13,807 nucleotides of DNA from an uncultured Treponema sp. (lineage in GTDB: Bacteria > Spirochaetota > Spirochaetia > Treponematales > Treponemataceae): positions 1 to 13,807 of the forward strand of contig CALAUH010000038.1 of NCBI GenBank assembly GCA_937892225.1, given 5' to 3'. Below the pieces are notes generated by a model. The model worked only from the letters and a program-made list of their open reading frames with translations, ran no database searches and was not told where the DNA came from. Below are positions 1-5,918 of this stretch, one piece after another (the stretch's first letter is position 1; every line of letters starts with the position of its first letter). The translations under genes were made by a program, and so were the position numbers.

Positions 1-117
1 GAACTTGAATTGAACTCAGGTTTGGGAATCTCTTCTTGGCCTTCAACACTTATGCAGCTTATGGGATTTGTTCCACCTAGTGATTATGATAAATCAATGC
101 TCAACCTGACAAAGTAA
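1..117 (+). CDS. C-terminal fragment of an unrecognised protein (5' end outside window)
   Basis: An open frame runs from the first base to a TAA at 115-117, giving the last 38 residues, which end in SMLNLTK. I do not recognise the family. The piece contains a Trp-Pro and a Pro-Pro pair and shows no signal, membrane or zinc motif. The frame is accepted because it is open from the window edge and is followed directly by a strong hairpin (its stop codon lies in the hairpin apex) and then by a terminator at 214-246. If the hairpins are integron attC-like sites, this gene would be the cassette gene in front of them, but that depends on unseen upstream sequence. Confidence 0.6.
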   Translation, partial: ELELNSGLGISSWPSTLMQLMGFVPPSDYDKSMLNLTK

Positions 118-143
118 ACTTTGCAGGTTAGCATTATCATATC
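82..143 (+). other. Long bulged hairpin spanning the stop codon, attC-like
   Basis: The core arms 96-115 and 118-135 pair over 18 bp, broken only by two unpaired bases, C102 and A109, both on the left arm. The stop codon TAA (115-117) lies at the apex. Pairing resumes outside with 86-90/136-140 and 82-84/141-143, leaving T85 and 91-95 unpaired, again on the left only. The two core bulges are separated by six paired bases, as between the extrahelical bases of classical integron attC left arms. There is no T-tract, so it is not a simple intrinsic terminator. The function is inferred; the pairing is seen directly. Confidence 0.6.
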
Positions 144-171
144 TGGACAGCTTGCGCTGCAAGATAAATCA

Positions 172-203
172 GTTTCAACACCGACGCTACGCGCGGGTTA
201 AAC
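172..203 (+). other. GC-rich bulged hairpin, attC-like, related to the hairpin at 82-143
   Basis: Arms 172-187 and 191-203 form 13 bp around the loop TAC. Three single unpaired bases (C176, A180, A184) all lie on the left arm. The right arm ends in GTTAAAC (197-203), which fits the integron core-site consensus GTTRRRY. The left-arm pattern (T, bulged C, AAC, CCG, bulged A, C) closely matches that of the upstream hairpin. The inner sequence (CCGACGCTACGCG) resembles the central stem of classical attC sites. The GC-rich stem is out of character for this AT-rich region. A small perfect stem at 151-163 lies between the two. Clear outer R boxes are not seen for this hairpin alone, so an attC assignment stays tentative. 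Confidence 0.5.
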
Positions 204-213
204 CATAGTGAAT

Positions 214-246
214 GCTCGTTCTCGTTTGAGAGCGGGCGTTTTTTTT
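214..246 (+). terminator. Intrinsic terminator
   Basis: A 10-bp stem (214-223 with 228-237, two G-U pairs) closes a GTTT loop and is followed by a run of eight T from 239. It ends transcription of the gene whose 3' end opens the window. The stretch from 250 to about 335 shows nothing I can assign. Confidence 0.85.
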
Positions 247-340
247 ATAGACTCAAAAAATCTTAGATGCTATATTTGATTTGTAATTTATACAAGACCA
301 AGAGGCAAACGCAGGAATTCCGAACATTAACAAGTAAAAA

Positions 341-353
341 GGGGACAGACCCC
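341..353 (+). repeat. Dispersed GGGGACAGACCCC repeat, copy 1
   Basis: The 13-base core is flanked by A-runs on both sides (336-340 and 357-361). The same layout (AAAAA, core, T, two or three bases, G or A-run) recurs at 1914-1940 on the same strand, immediately after the esterase gene. The core is an imperfect palindrome with GGGG/CCCC arms. Repeats of this look are often intergenic in bacterial genomes, but I cannot assign a named family from the window alone. Confidence 0.7.
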
Positions 354-427
354 TCGAAAAAGTGAGTTTAACTCTGTATTTTTTTAATCTTCTGTATATT
401 ACTATGATTATAAGTCATAATAAATAT

Positions 428-431
428 GGAG
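428..431 (+). promoter_or_regulatory. Ribosome binding site GGAG that decides the lipoprotein start
   Basis: GGAG lies 6 nt before the ATG at 438. The in-frame ATG at 426 overlaps this site and has no Shine-Dalgarno of its own, so 438 is taken as the start. The product then begins with a clean signal peptide. Candidate -10 elements upstream are TATATT (395-400) and TATGAT (403-408); neither has a convincing -35. Confidence 0.7.
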
Positions 432-437
432 ATTAGT

Positions 438-1055
438 ATGAAAATAAGAAGTAAATTATTTAAAATTTTTGTTTGTGTAGTATTAATTGCAGGATTTTCA
501 GGTTGTGTAAGTAGTAAAAAAATATCTGTTCAAAAAAAAGATAGTTATCAGCTTGCAAAAAAAGTAATCGGTAAAAATGGCGGAGTAATTAGTGATTCGG
601 ATAATGTAAAATTAACAGTACCTCCTAGTGCATTAAAAAATAATGAAGAAATATCAATTAATTATTTACCTTTTAAGAGTGATGAAAAAAATGAAACAAA
701 CAATGCACTGGCTTCTGTTCAGTTTGGCCCATCTGGTACTGTTTTTAATAAAGAATCTGAAGTTACAATTAAATTGGATAAAAAACCGGTTACAAATTCT
801 TTATCAGTATATTGTTATAATAAAAAAACAAAGGAATGGGATTATGTAACTGATGCAACTTTAAATGGTGATTATGCATCTTTTAAAATACAGCATTTTT
901 CTGATTATAAAGTTGAAGAAGATATTAATTCAAAGCATCTTAGTGAATTTAAAAAGCTTGTAGATAAAGCAGTAAAAAATAACGATTCAAAGCTATATAA
1001 AGGAGATAAAAATAATGAGAAAAAACTTCAAAAAAATAGCATTAATGATATTTAG
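438..1055 (+). CDS. Lipoprotein with ZU5-like domain
   Basis: The 205-residue product has a lipoprotein signal: a basic start, a hydrophobic core (residues 8-20) and FSGC with the lipidated Cys at 23. It is therefore predicted to be membrane-anchored on the periplasmic or outer face. Residues about 46-113 have the ZU5 pattern: GKNGGVI, then LTVPPSAL, then FGPSGTVF, and VTIKL. This domain is a beta-sandwich known from ankyrins and from bacterial envelope proteins. Residues 120-160 look like the usual beta-rich continuation (YNKKTKEWDYV, IQHFSDYKV). The tail from 162 is Lys/Asn-rich. The last 41 nt overlap the start of the esterase gene in another frame, so the two are surely co-transcribed and probably translationally coupled. 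A binding or scaffolding role is likely; the ligand is unknown. Confidence 0.75.
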   Translation: MKIRSKLFKIFVCVVLIAGFSGCVSSKKISVQKKDSYQLAKKVIGKNGGVISDSDNVKLTVPPSALKNNEEISINYLPFKSDEKNETNNALASVQFGPSGTVFNKESEVTIKLDKKPVTNSLSVYCYNKKTKEWDYVTDATLNGDYASFKIQHFSDYKVEEDINSKHLSEFKKLVDKAVKNNDSKLYKGDKNNEKKLQKNSINDI

Positions 1056-1908
1056 TATTTCATTAAGTTCTGTAATTTATGCTAAAGATATTAAGAAAGG
1101 AACTGTTGTTTCAATTAATTATCCGACAAAAGATTACACTGTTTCTGAAAAAAAACTTAAGGATTCAGATAAATACGAAAAACATGCATGGGTTTATCTT
1201 CCGGCAGGTTACAATGAAAAAGATAAAAATACAAAATATCCGGTATTTTTATTAATGCATGGTAATTCCTGCAATGAAAATACATGGGGATTACAAGATG
1301 AATATGGAAAAGTCAAAGAATTTTTAGATAAAGGAATGGCAAGTGGTGAAGTAGAAAAATTCATTGTCGTTGCTGCAAACGGAATTTCAGATAAAACATG
1401 GGCTCGTGAAGGGCAAGCTTCCAGTCTTCCTGGTGTAAATCAGTTTGGTAAAGAACTTAGAAACGATCTTCTTCCATATTTAAGAGAACATTTTAATATT
1501 TTAGATGGACGCGAAAATGTTGCAATGGCAGGTTTTTCTATGGGAGCAGAACAGACTATGAATATTGGAATTGGAGAATGCCTTGATTTAATCAGTTATT
1601 TTGGTGCATTTTCTTCAATACCTTTTTCAATTCCATCAAATCCTAGTAGTGCTGTAAAAAGTCCTTCTACTTATATAAAACAAGTTGAAAAAAAATTCCC
1701 AGATGAAAAACAGTCAATAAAAGTCCTTTATATGATTTGCGGAACAAATGATGGACAATTTTATCCGGGATTTAAAACTTACATTGCAAAAATGCCTGGC
1801 TGGAAAAGGATAGAGAAATTCGAACAGGAAACTATAGAAGGCGGCAATCATGATTATGATGTCTGGCTTAAAGGTTTTGAACATTTTATTAAAATAATTT
1901 TCAAATAA
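1015..1908 (+). CDS. Secreted CE1-like esterase (alpha/beta hydrolase, putative esterase family)
   Basis: The product has 297 residues with a cleavable signal peptide (cut probably after Ala23, IYA). The fold is that of the putative esterase family, which includes esterase D, feruloyl and acetyl-xylan esterases. HGNSCNENTW (82-91) carries the oxyanion region, GFSMG (173-177) gives nucleophile Ser175, GTNDG gives Asp246 and GGNHDYDVW gives His279. It should hydrolyse an ester in the periplasm or outside the cell. Plant cell-wall feruloyl or acetyl esters are plausible for a gut spirochete, but the substrate is inferred only. The start is set by AGGAG (1001-1005), 9 nt upstream, and lies inside the end of the ZU5-like lipoprotein gene. 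No carbohydrate-binding module or dockerin is present. Confidence 0.82.
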   Translation: MRKNFKKIALMIFSISLSSVIYAKDIKKGTVVSINYPTKDYTVSEKKLKDSDKYEKHAWVYLPAGYNEKDKNTKYPVFLLMHGNSCNENTWGLQDEYGKVKEFLDKGMASGEVEKFIVVAANGISDKTWAREGQASSLPGVNQFGKELRNDLLPYLREHFNILDGRENVAMAGFSMGAEQTMNIGIGECLDLISYFGAFSSIPFSIPSNPSSAVKSPSTYIKQVEKKFPDEKQSIKVLYMICGTNDGQFYPGFKTYIAKMPGWKRIEKFEQETIEGGNHDYDVWLKGFEHFIKIIFK

Positions 1909-1918
1909 ACAAAAAAAA

Positions 1919-1931
1919 GGGGACAGACCCC
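1919..1931 (+). repeat. Dispersed GGGGACAGACCCC repeat, copy 2
   Basis: The core is preceded by eight A and followed by TTTG and an A-run. AAAGGGG and CCCCTTT can pair into a 7-bp stem. Read on the minus strand it is followed by eight T, so it may act as a back-up terminator for the minus-strand lipoprotein gene. With copy 1 it brackets the lipoprotein-esterase pair in direct orientation. Confidence 0.75.
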
Positions 1932-1953
1932 TTTGAAAAAATAAACTGGCATT

Positions 1954-1977
1954 AAAAAGGGGACAGACCCTGTCCCC
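1954..1977 (-). terminator. Intrinsic terminator of the minus-strand lipoprotein gene, built from repeat copy 3
   Basis: GGGGACAG and CTGTCCCC pair perfectly over 8 bp around a 3-base loop (1959-1977), and on the minus strand the stem is followed by five T (1958-1954). The left half (1959-1970) is a copy of the dispersed repeat whose right arm has become a full complement. No T-run follows on the plus strand. Confidence 0.75.
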
Positions 1978-1989
1978 TAATTGTTTCTA

Positions 1990-2015
1990 ACAATAATTTA
2001 AGTTCTAATTATTGT
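1990..2015 (-). other. AT-rich hairpin over the stop codon of the minus-strand lipoprotein gene
   Basis: Nine perfect base pairs (1990-1998 with 2007-2015) close an 8-base loop, and the TAA stop (complement of 2009-2011) lies in one arm. No T-tract follows. It may stabilise the 3' end of the transcript ahead of the terminator at 1954-1977, or be chance in AT-rich DNA. Confidence 0.4.
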
Positions 2016-3265
2016 AAGCTCTCTGCTGCAAGTGTGATTGCAGGTACAATACCAACCTGTACATTACTAATTAAATCGTTGTCATAAAATAATCCTGTAG
2101 CATCAACAATTCTTGTTTTTGTTTCACTACTATAATATGGTGTTCTTCCAAAATATGGGCTATATCCAGAATCTTCTTCAATACCTAAAGCTTTAGAAAA
2201 TTCTGTAGCAGTTCTCTTAATACTCTGGTTTCTACCATATTCAGATACATAATATGATATTCCATAATCAGAATTTGAATAATCATAAATAGATAAAGCA
2301 AATATTTTATCATTAGTATCAGAAGATGAAAAAGTAGGATTATTTGTTGGTTCTCCGTTATTTCTTGCACCATCTATTCTTGCAAAACCTGTATTATTTG
2401 GATCCGTAGAAGATAAACCGTCATTTTTTACAACAGTTGTTAATATTTTCTTTTGTGCGTCACTAGTAAATGCCATGTTTAAGAAATTTTCAACTTTGTA
2501 TTTGTCTGAAGAACTACCATCATCACAAATAAGGTCATAACCATTCAAGAATGCTCTTAAGTTACTGTATTCATAGTTATTTGAATAAACAGTTTTTTCG
2601 TTTATAGTTCTTTCTTTTGTAGATTCACTATAAGGAATTCCTGAAATTAAAACATTTTGTGGTATTAAAATAACATCTGTTCCAGTAATACTATTATCAG
2701 TATGATTAAAAGTTGTTGTGAAAACTTTCCAAACAATTGGTTCTACTTTGAAATAATCATCACCAGCTTTTCCATAATAGTAACCATCACTACCTATATA
2801 CCAGCCGTTACGACCAGTATTGTCAGAGAATGATAATCCATTTTTATCTTCGAGTTTTGATTGTGCAAAGTATCCGAATTTATAAGTAGTGTCATCTACT
2901 TTTGTAAAATCAGAACTTAAAGCTTGTGTTGCTTTGTAAACATGTAAGATTTTAGTATCGCTTCCACGTTTAAAAGTAACTTGGTTGGCACCTTCTGTAA
3001 CTGTCATTGTTGCTGGTTCTACAGTAAAATCATAAACTTGTTTAGAAGAGTTGTCGTCATAATAAGCAGTAACAATGATGTTATCTTTAGAGAATGAAAA
3101 ACCATCTTCAGATAATAGATGGTCGATAAAAATAGAATAATCTACTTCCTTTGCTGTTGTCTCTGGCTCTTTCGATGGTTCTGGTTCTGTATTTGATTTA
3201 CAAGAAATACAAAAAATGCTGACTGTTAATAAAGTCATTAAGGAAAATTTAATAAATTTTTTCAT
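2009..3265 (-). CDS. Lipoprotein with Ig-like region and DUF6273-like domain
   Basis: The 418-residue product starts with a lipoprotein signal (hydrophobic 8-20, ISC with Cys22), then a Pro/Glu linker (27-37). Residues about 41-112 look like a bacterial Ig-like domain (IIVTAYYDDNSSKQV, then a strand-rich stretch). The remainder has the layout of DUF6273-type surface domains: EPIVWKVF (175-182), a LIPQNVL strand, SNLRAFLNG, the segment NMAFTSDAQKKIL, a DKIFALS strand and a closing VGIVPAITL. These domains are common in lipoproteins of gut bacteria and have no established activity. The start is supported by GAGG (complement of 3273-3276), 7 nt upstream. The gene is single, convergent with the esterase and divergent from the gene at 3462. 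Surface display is likely; the function is unknown. Confidence 0.75.
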   Translation of the reverse strand: MKKFIKFSLMTLLTVSIFCISCKSNTEPEPSKEPETTAKEVDYSIFIDHLLSEDGFSFSKDNIIVTAYYDDNSSKQVYDFTVEPATMTVTEGANQVTFKRGSDTKILHVYKATQALSSDFTKVDDTTYKFGYFAQSKLEDKNGLSFSDNTGRNGWYIGSDGYYYGKAGDDYFKVEPIVWKVFTTTFNHTDNSITGTDVILIPQNVLISGIPYSESTKERTINEKTVYSNNYEYSNLRAFLNGYDLICDDGSSSDKYKVENFLNMAFTSDAQKKILTTVVKNDGLSSTDPNNTGFARIDGARNNGEPTNNPTFSSSDTNDKIFALSIYDYSNSDYGISYYVSEYGRNQSIKRTATEFSKALGIEEDSGYSPYFGRTPYYSSETKTRIVDATGLFYDNDLISNVQVGIVPAITLAAESLQ

Positions 3266-3291
3266 ATAAATACCTCACATACGAAAATTTA

Positions 3292-3345
3292 GACAAAAAA
3301 ACCTGTCAAAATTAAATATAAACTTATTTAATCTTAACAGGTTTT
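3292..3345 (-). promoter_or_regulatory. Terminator-like hairpin in the probable leader of the DUF6273 lipoprotein gene
   Basis: Two stems stack: 9 bp (3298-3306 with 3337-3345) and 7 bp (3311-3317 with 3326-3332), separated by a symmetric 4x4 internal loop. On the minus strand the outer stem runs directly into seven T (to 3295, counting the pairing A-run). It lies between the best minus-strand promoter (3358-3385) and the start codon at 3265, which suggests transcription attenuation. An alternative is a terminator that protects against antisense read-through. The structure is seen; the role is inferred. Confidence 0.5.
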
Positions 3346-3357
3346 AAATCTAGATTT

Positions 3358-3385
3358 ATTATAACTCTGATTTTTTTTAAAGCAA
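3358..3385 (-). promoter_or_regulatory. Predicted promoter of the DUF6273 lipoprotein gene
   Basis: On the minus strand a perfect TATAAT (complement of 3358-3363) is preceded, 16 nt upstream, by TTGCTT (complement of 3380-3385), a three-of-six -35 match. Transcription would begin near 3351, giving a leader of about 85 nt that contains the hairpin at 3298-3345. Confidence 0.5.
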
Positions 3386-3442
3386 ATTTTTTTATAGAAA
3401 TCAGAATCTTTCTATTGTATTTTTTTTTGTTTTTTTAGATTA

Positions 3443-3448
3443 TATAAT
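3443..3448 (+). promoter_or_regulatory. Candidate -10 element TATAAT of the gene at 3462
   Basis: A perfect TATAAT lies 13 nt before the ATG at 3462, after a long T-rich stretch. No good -35 is seen at 16-18 nt spacing. Start of transcription near 3455 would leave a leader of about 7 nt and would exclude the weak AGG at 3452-3454 from the message. The true promoter may lie further upstream. Confidence 0.35.
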
Positions 3449-3461
3449 ATCAGGCTTGCAT

Positions 3462-4406
3462 ATGAAAAAAAATTATAAAATAACAATACAAATAGTTTTA
3501 GGCATACTTTTAATTCCGATTCTTTTTTCAATTGTTTTGAACATTTTAGAACGAACTTCCTGTAAAGAATTTTATTCTTTGAAACAAAATGTCTGTAAAA
3601 ATCCGGGGTTATGGCAAAATGCAATTCCTCAAGGTTTAACTTATAATGATGATGAAAATTATTTTGCAACTTCATGTTATATGTCAGATAGAACAGAATC
3701 ACGAATTTATACGATTAATAAAGAAACAAATGTAACAAAAAAATATAAGCTCCGTTATGAAGGTAAAAAATATACTGGTCATGTCGGCGGTTTACAATAT
3801 GCAAACGGAAAATTTTATCTTGCCGCTGGTAATGACGGTGTTTTTATTATAGATTCTTCTATATTAAAAGATAATAAATATATTGATTTAGATAAGCCTG
3901 TAAAACTTTTCTGTAAATGTTCGTTTTGTTTTGCAGATAAAAATTATCTTTATGCTGGTGAATTTTCTCGAACTCCATTTTATGTTTGCAATCATCCTAT
4001 AAGCTATAACGAAAATCATCATAATGGAATTGTCTGTAAATATGATTTAAATGATTTGTCTTCTCCTGCTGCAATTTTTTCAATTCCAGATAATGTTCAG
4101 GGATTTGCAGTTGATGATGATGGAAATTATTATCTTTCTATTTCGTGGGCACTGAGTCACTCAAAATATTATGTATATAAAGCTGATTCTGTATCACCTT
4201 TGGAATTTAAATATATTGGTAAAGAACTGTATTTTCTCGATAAACCAGATAAAATTCTTCAGGGGCCTTTCTTTTCAGAAGATTTAGATATTTATGATGG
4301 TAAATTGCTTAGTTTAAACGAAAGTGCATGTAACAGTTATGTAATTGGTAAATTTCTTTTTGATTTTAATATTTTTTCACTTCCACTTAAAAATCTGCTT
4401 AATTAA
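3462..4406 (+). CDS. Membrane-anchored protein of unknown function, possibly beta-propeller
   Basis: The product has 314 residues from the ATG at 3462. One N-terminal membrane segment (about 7-26) follows a short basic start, so the rest should face the periplasm or outside. It is rich in short beta-strands with repeated patterns such as QGLTY..ENYFATS, GGLQYANGKFYLA, KNYLYAGEF and QGFAVDDDGNYYLS. Such strand repeats are typical of beta-propeller proteins, though I do not recognise a named family. Nine cysteines are scattered through the exported part. An in-frame TTG at 3456 has no possible ribosome site, so ATG is preferred. The gene stands alone: divergent from the DUF6273 lipoprotein gene and 68 nt before the next gene, with its own promoter between. 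No terminator is evident after it. Confidence 0.65.
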   Translation: MKKNYKITIQIVLGILLIPILFSIVLNILERTSCKEFYSLKQNVCKNPGLWQNAIPQGLTYNDDENYFATSCYMSDRTESRIYTINKETNVTKKYKLRYEGKKYTGHVGGLQYANGKFYLAAGNDGVFIIDSSILKDNKYIDLDKPVKLFCKCSFCFADKNYLYAGEFSRTPFYVCNHPISYNENHHNGIVCKYDLNDLSSPAAIFSIPDNVQGFAVDDDGNYYLSISWALSHSKYYVYKADSVSPLEFKYIGKELYFLDKPDKILQGPFFSEDLDIYDGKLLSLNESACNSYVIGKFLFDFNIFSLPLKNLLN

Positions 4407-4458
4407 GAAAATACTTATCGTTTATTTAAAAAATTATTATGCATAGTTTCATTTCTTG

Positions 4459-4467
4459 TGCTATACT
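4459..4467 (+). promoter_or_regulatory. Extended -10 promoter of the SH3b gene, placed for a leaderless transcript
   Basis: TGC directly precedes TATACT (4462-4467), matching the extended -10 form TGnTATAAT at all but one base of the hexamer. The element ends 7 nt before the ATG at 4475, the usual distance from -10 to the transcription start. No Shine-Dalgarno is present. This placement also rules out the in-frame ATG at 4439, which would be upstream of the transcript. Confidence 0.6.
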
Positions 4468-4474
4468 TTCAAAT

Positions 4475-4963
4475 ATGAAAGCAAAGAAATCAGTTTTAAT
4501 TTTGGTCATGCTTTGTACAGCTTTCTCTTTATTTGCAAAAGATAAACTTGAAGGTAAGAAAGTTTATGCTGTTGATAAAGAAGTTGCACTTAAAGAAAAA
4601 GCAAGTGTACGTGGCAAAAAAATCGGCACTGTCTTGTATGGTTCAGAAGTAATCGTTGTACAGGATAATGAAAAATGGGTTTATGTTAAGAGTTCAGATG
4701 ACGAAAGCGTAAAAGGTTGGGCTCCAGCAGCTTCATTCAGAAAAAAGAAGATTACTGCAATGGATGGTACTGTAACTGCAAACGCAAAAGAAATAGCTCT
4801 GGCTGGTAGAGGATGGTCAGAAGCATTAAAGGAATCTAACACTAAAATCCCTGCTACAGTCTGGGCATCTGTAGATGACATTGAAGCTAGAAGTTTTACT
4901 GAAGCAGAAATTTATGTCTTTATGCAGGAAGGACAGCTTAATGTTGGAGGTGAAGAAGAATGA
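4475..4963 (+). CDS. Periplasmic bacterial SH3 (SH3b) domain protein
   Basis: The product has 162 residues from the ATG at 4475. A signal peptide (MKAKK start, hydrophobic 6-20, cut probably after FA-21) sends it to the periplasm. Residues about 30-75 form an SH3b domain: ALKEKASVRGKKIGTVLYGSEV, an EKWVYVKSS strand and a closing GWAPAASF. SH3b domains usually bind peptidoglycan peptides or protein partners. The C-terminal half (80-162) has no motif I recognise and ends in an acidic tail. Its stop overlaps the start of the M48 protease gene by 4 nt (ATGA), so the two are translationally coupled. A role as targeting or adaptor partner of the protease is inferred from position. Confidence 0.78.
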   Translation: MKAKKSVLILVMLCTAFSLFAKDKLEGKKVYAVDKEVALKEKASVRGKKIGTVLYGSEVIVVQDNEKWVYVKSSDDESVKGWAPAASFRKKKITAMDGTVTANAKEIALAGRGWSEALKESNTKIPATVWASVDDIEARSFTEAEIYVFMQEGQLNVGGEEE

Positions 4964-5916
4964 AAAAGATTAAAGCTTTAATAGCAGGTGCATTGATACT
5001 TGCTTTATCTTCATCATCTGTTTTTGCAGGTGTAAGTGTTGCTATTCCAGCAGGTGTAGATCCTTGTGGACTTTGCGGTGGAATTTTTAATACTGCTGTA
5101 GCCGTAGGATATGCTGCAGAAGCAAATAAAAATGCAAAAGAAGATATTTCACCAGAAAAAGAATATTATATTGGTCGTGATGTAGCTGCAGAAATCTTAA
5201 ATCAGTATAGAATCATCAATAATAAACAGTTAGATGAATATTTGAATAAAATCTGCTGTACTATAGCATTCTGTTCAGATAAACCTTATGCATATAATGG
5301 TTATCATGTTGCTGTTTTAGATACAGATGAAGTAAATGCTTTTGCAACAATGGGCGGTCATATTTTTATTACTGCCGGTTTATTAAAAATCTTGAATAGT
5401 GAAGATGAAGTTGCTGCAGTAATTGCTCATGAAATGGCACATATTCAGTTACAGCATGGTAAGAAAACTATTGAAAAAGATAGAAAAAATAAAGCTGCCG
5501 CTGCAAATGCTGCTTTAGTTTTTTCTGCTGCGACTATAGTAGATGCTGTAACAGATAATCCTGTTGTAGAAAATATTACAAATCTTACAGAAATCGGTTC
5601 TGCTGTAGTTGTAATGTCTGCTGCTATTAGTGAAGTTGTATTAGTAACTGGATATTCTAGAGATAAAGAATATGAAGCAGATGAATATGCTGTTGAATTG
5701 ATGTTAAACTGTGGTTATGATCCAACTGGAATGTTAGATGCACTTTATAATATGAAAACTATTAATACTTCTGGCGGATTATTCAGTACACATCCAAAGA
5801 TTAAAGACAGAATCAAGAAAGTAGAAAAACAGGTTAATAAAATTAATTTTACTGGAACTTCTAAAGAAGCTAGAATTCCAAGATTCAATAACGTAATGAA
5901 ATACGTAAACTTTTAA
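4960..5916 (+). CDS. Periplasmic M48-family zinc metalloprotease
   Basis: The product has 318 residues with a clear signal peptide (cut probably after VFA-23). The domain has the M48 layout: YIGRDVAAEIL (70-80), a VNAFATMGGHIF strand, the zinc motif HEMAH (157-161) with catalytic Glu158, third ligand Glu239 in YEADEYA, and the closing THPKIKDRI (277-285). It resembles the soluble BepA/LoiP-type proteases that survey outer-membrane proteins; the membrane-spanning HtpX layout is not seen, although a hydrophobic Ala/Val-rich stretch lies between the zinc motif and the third ligand (about 180-230). A CGLC pair (36-39) and further cysteines at 99, 100, 105 and 251 are notable for a periplasmic protein. 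GGAGG (4946-4950) stands 9 nt before the start. The gene is coupled to the SH3b gene in front and lies 2 nt from the cyclase gene behind. Confidence 0.9.
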   Translation: MKKIKALIAGALILALSSSSVFAGVSVAIPAGVDPCGLCGGIFNTAVAVGYAAEANKNAKEDISPEKEYYIGRDVAAEILNQYRIINNKQLDEYLNKICCTIAFCSDKPYAYNGYHVAVLDTDEVNAFATMGGHIFITAGLLKILNSEDEVAAVIAHEMAHIQLQHGKKTIEKDRKNKAAAANAALVFSAATIVDAVTDNPVVENITNLTEIGSAVVVMSAAISEVVLVTGYSRDKEYEADEYAVELMLNCGYDPTGMLDALYNMKTINTSGGLFSTHPKIKDRIKKVEKQVNKINFTGTSKEARIPRFNNVMKYVNF

Positions 5917-5918
5917 TT

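Noticed and set aside
364..374. GAGTTTAACTC near-palindrome before the lipoprotein gene as an operator
   Set aside because: It is short, has no second copy in the window and lies in AT-rich DNA where such palindromes are common.
426..437. Upstream in-frame ATG as start of the ZU5-like lipoprotein
   Set aside because: It overlaps the only ribosome site (GGAG 428-431), which is correctly spaced for the ATG at 438.
3456..3461. TTG start for the gene at 3462
   Set aside because: The only AGG ends 1 nt before it; the ATG at 3462 has workable spacing and gives the usual basic signal-anchor start.
3412..3702. Minus-strand open frame overlapping the divergent gene
   Set aside because: It lies antisense over the promoter region and N-terminus of the gene at 3462, has no ribosome site and a composition expected of a shadow frame.
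4439..4474. Upstream in-frame ATG as start of the SH3b protein
   Set aside because: The extended -10 element (4459-4467) lies within this extension, and the shorter start gives a normal signal peptide.
4407..4474. Terminator after the gene at 3462
   Set aside because: No stem with a following T-run was found; the gap is accounted for by the downstream promoter.
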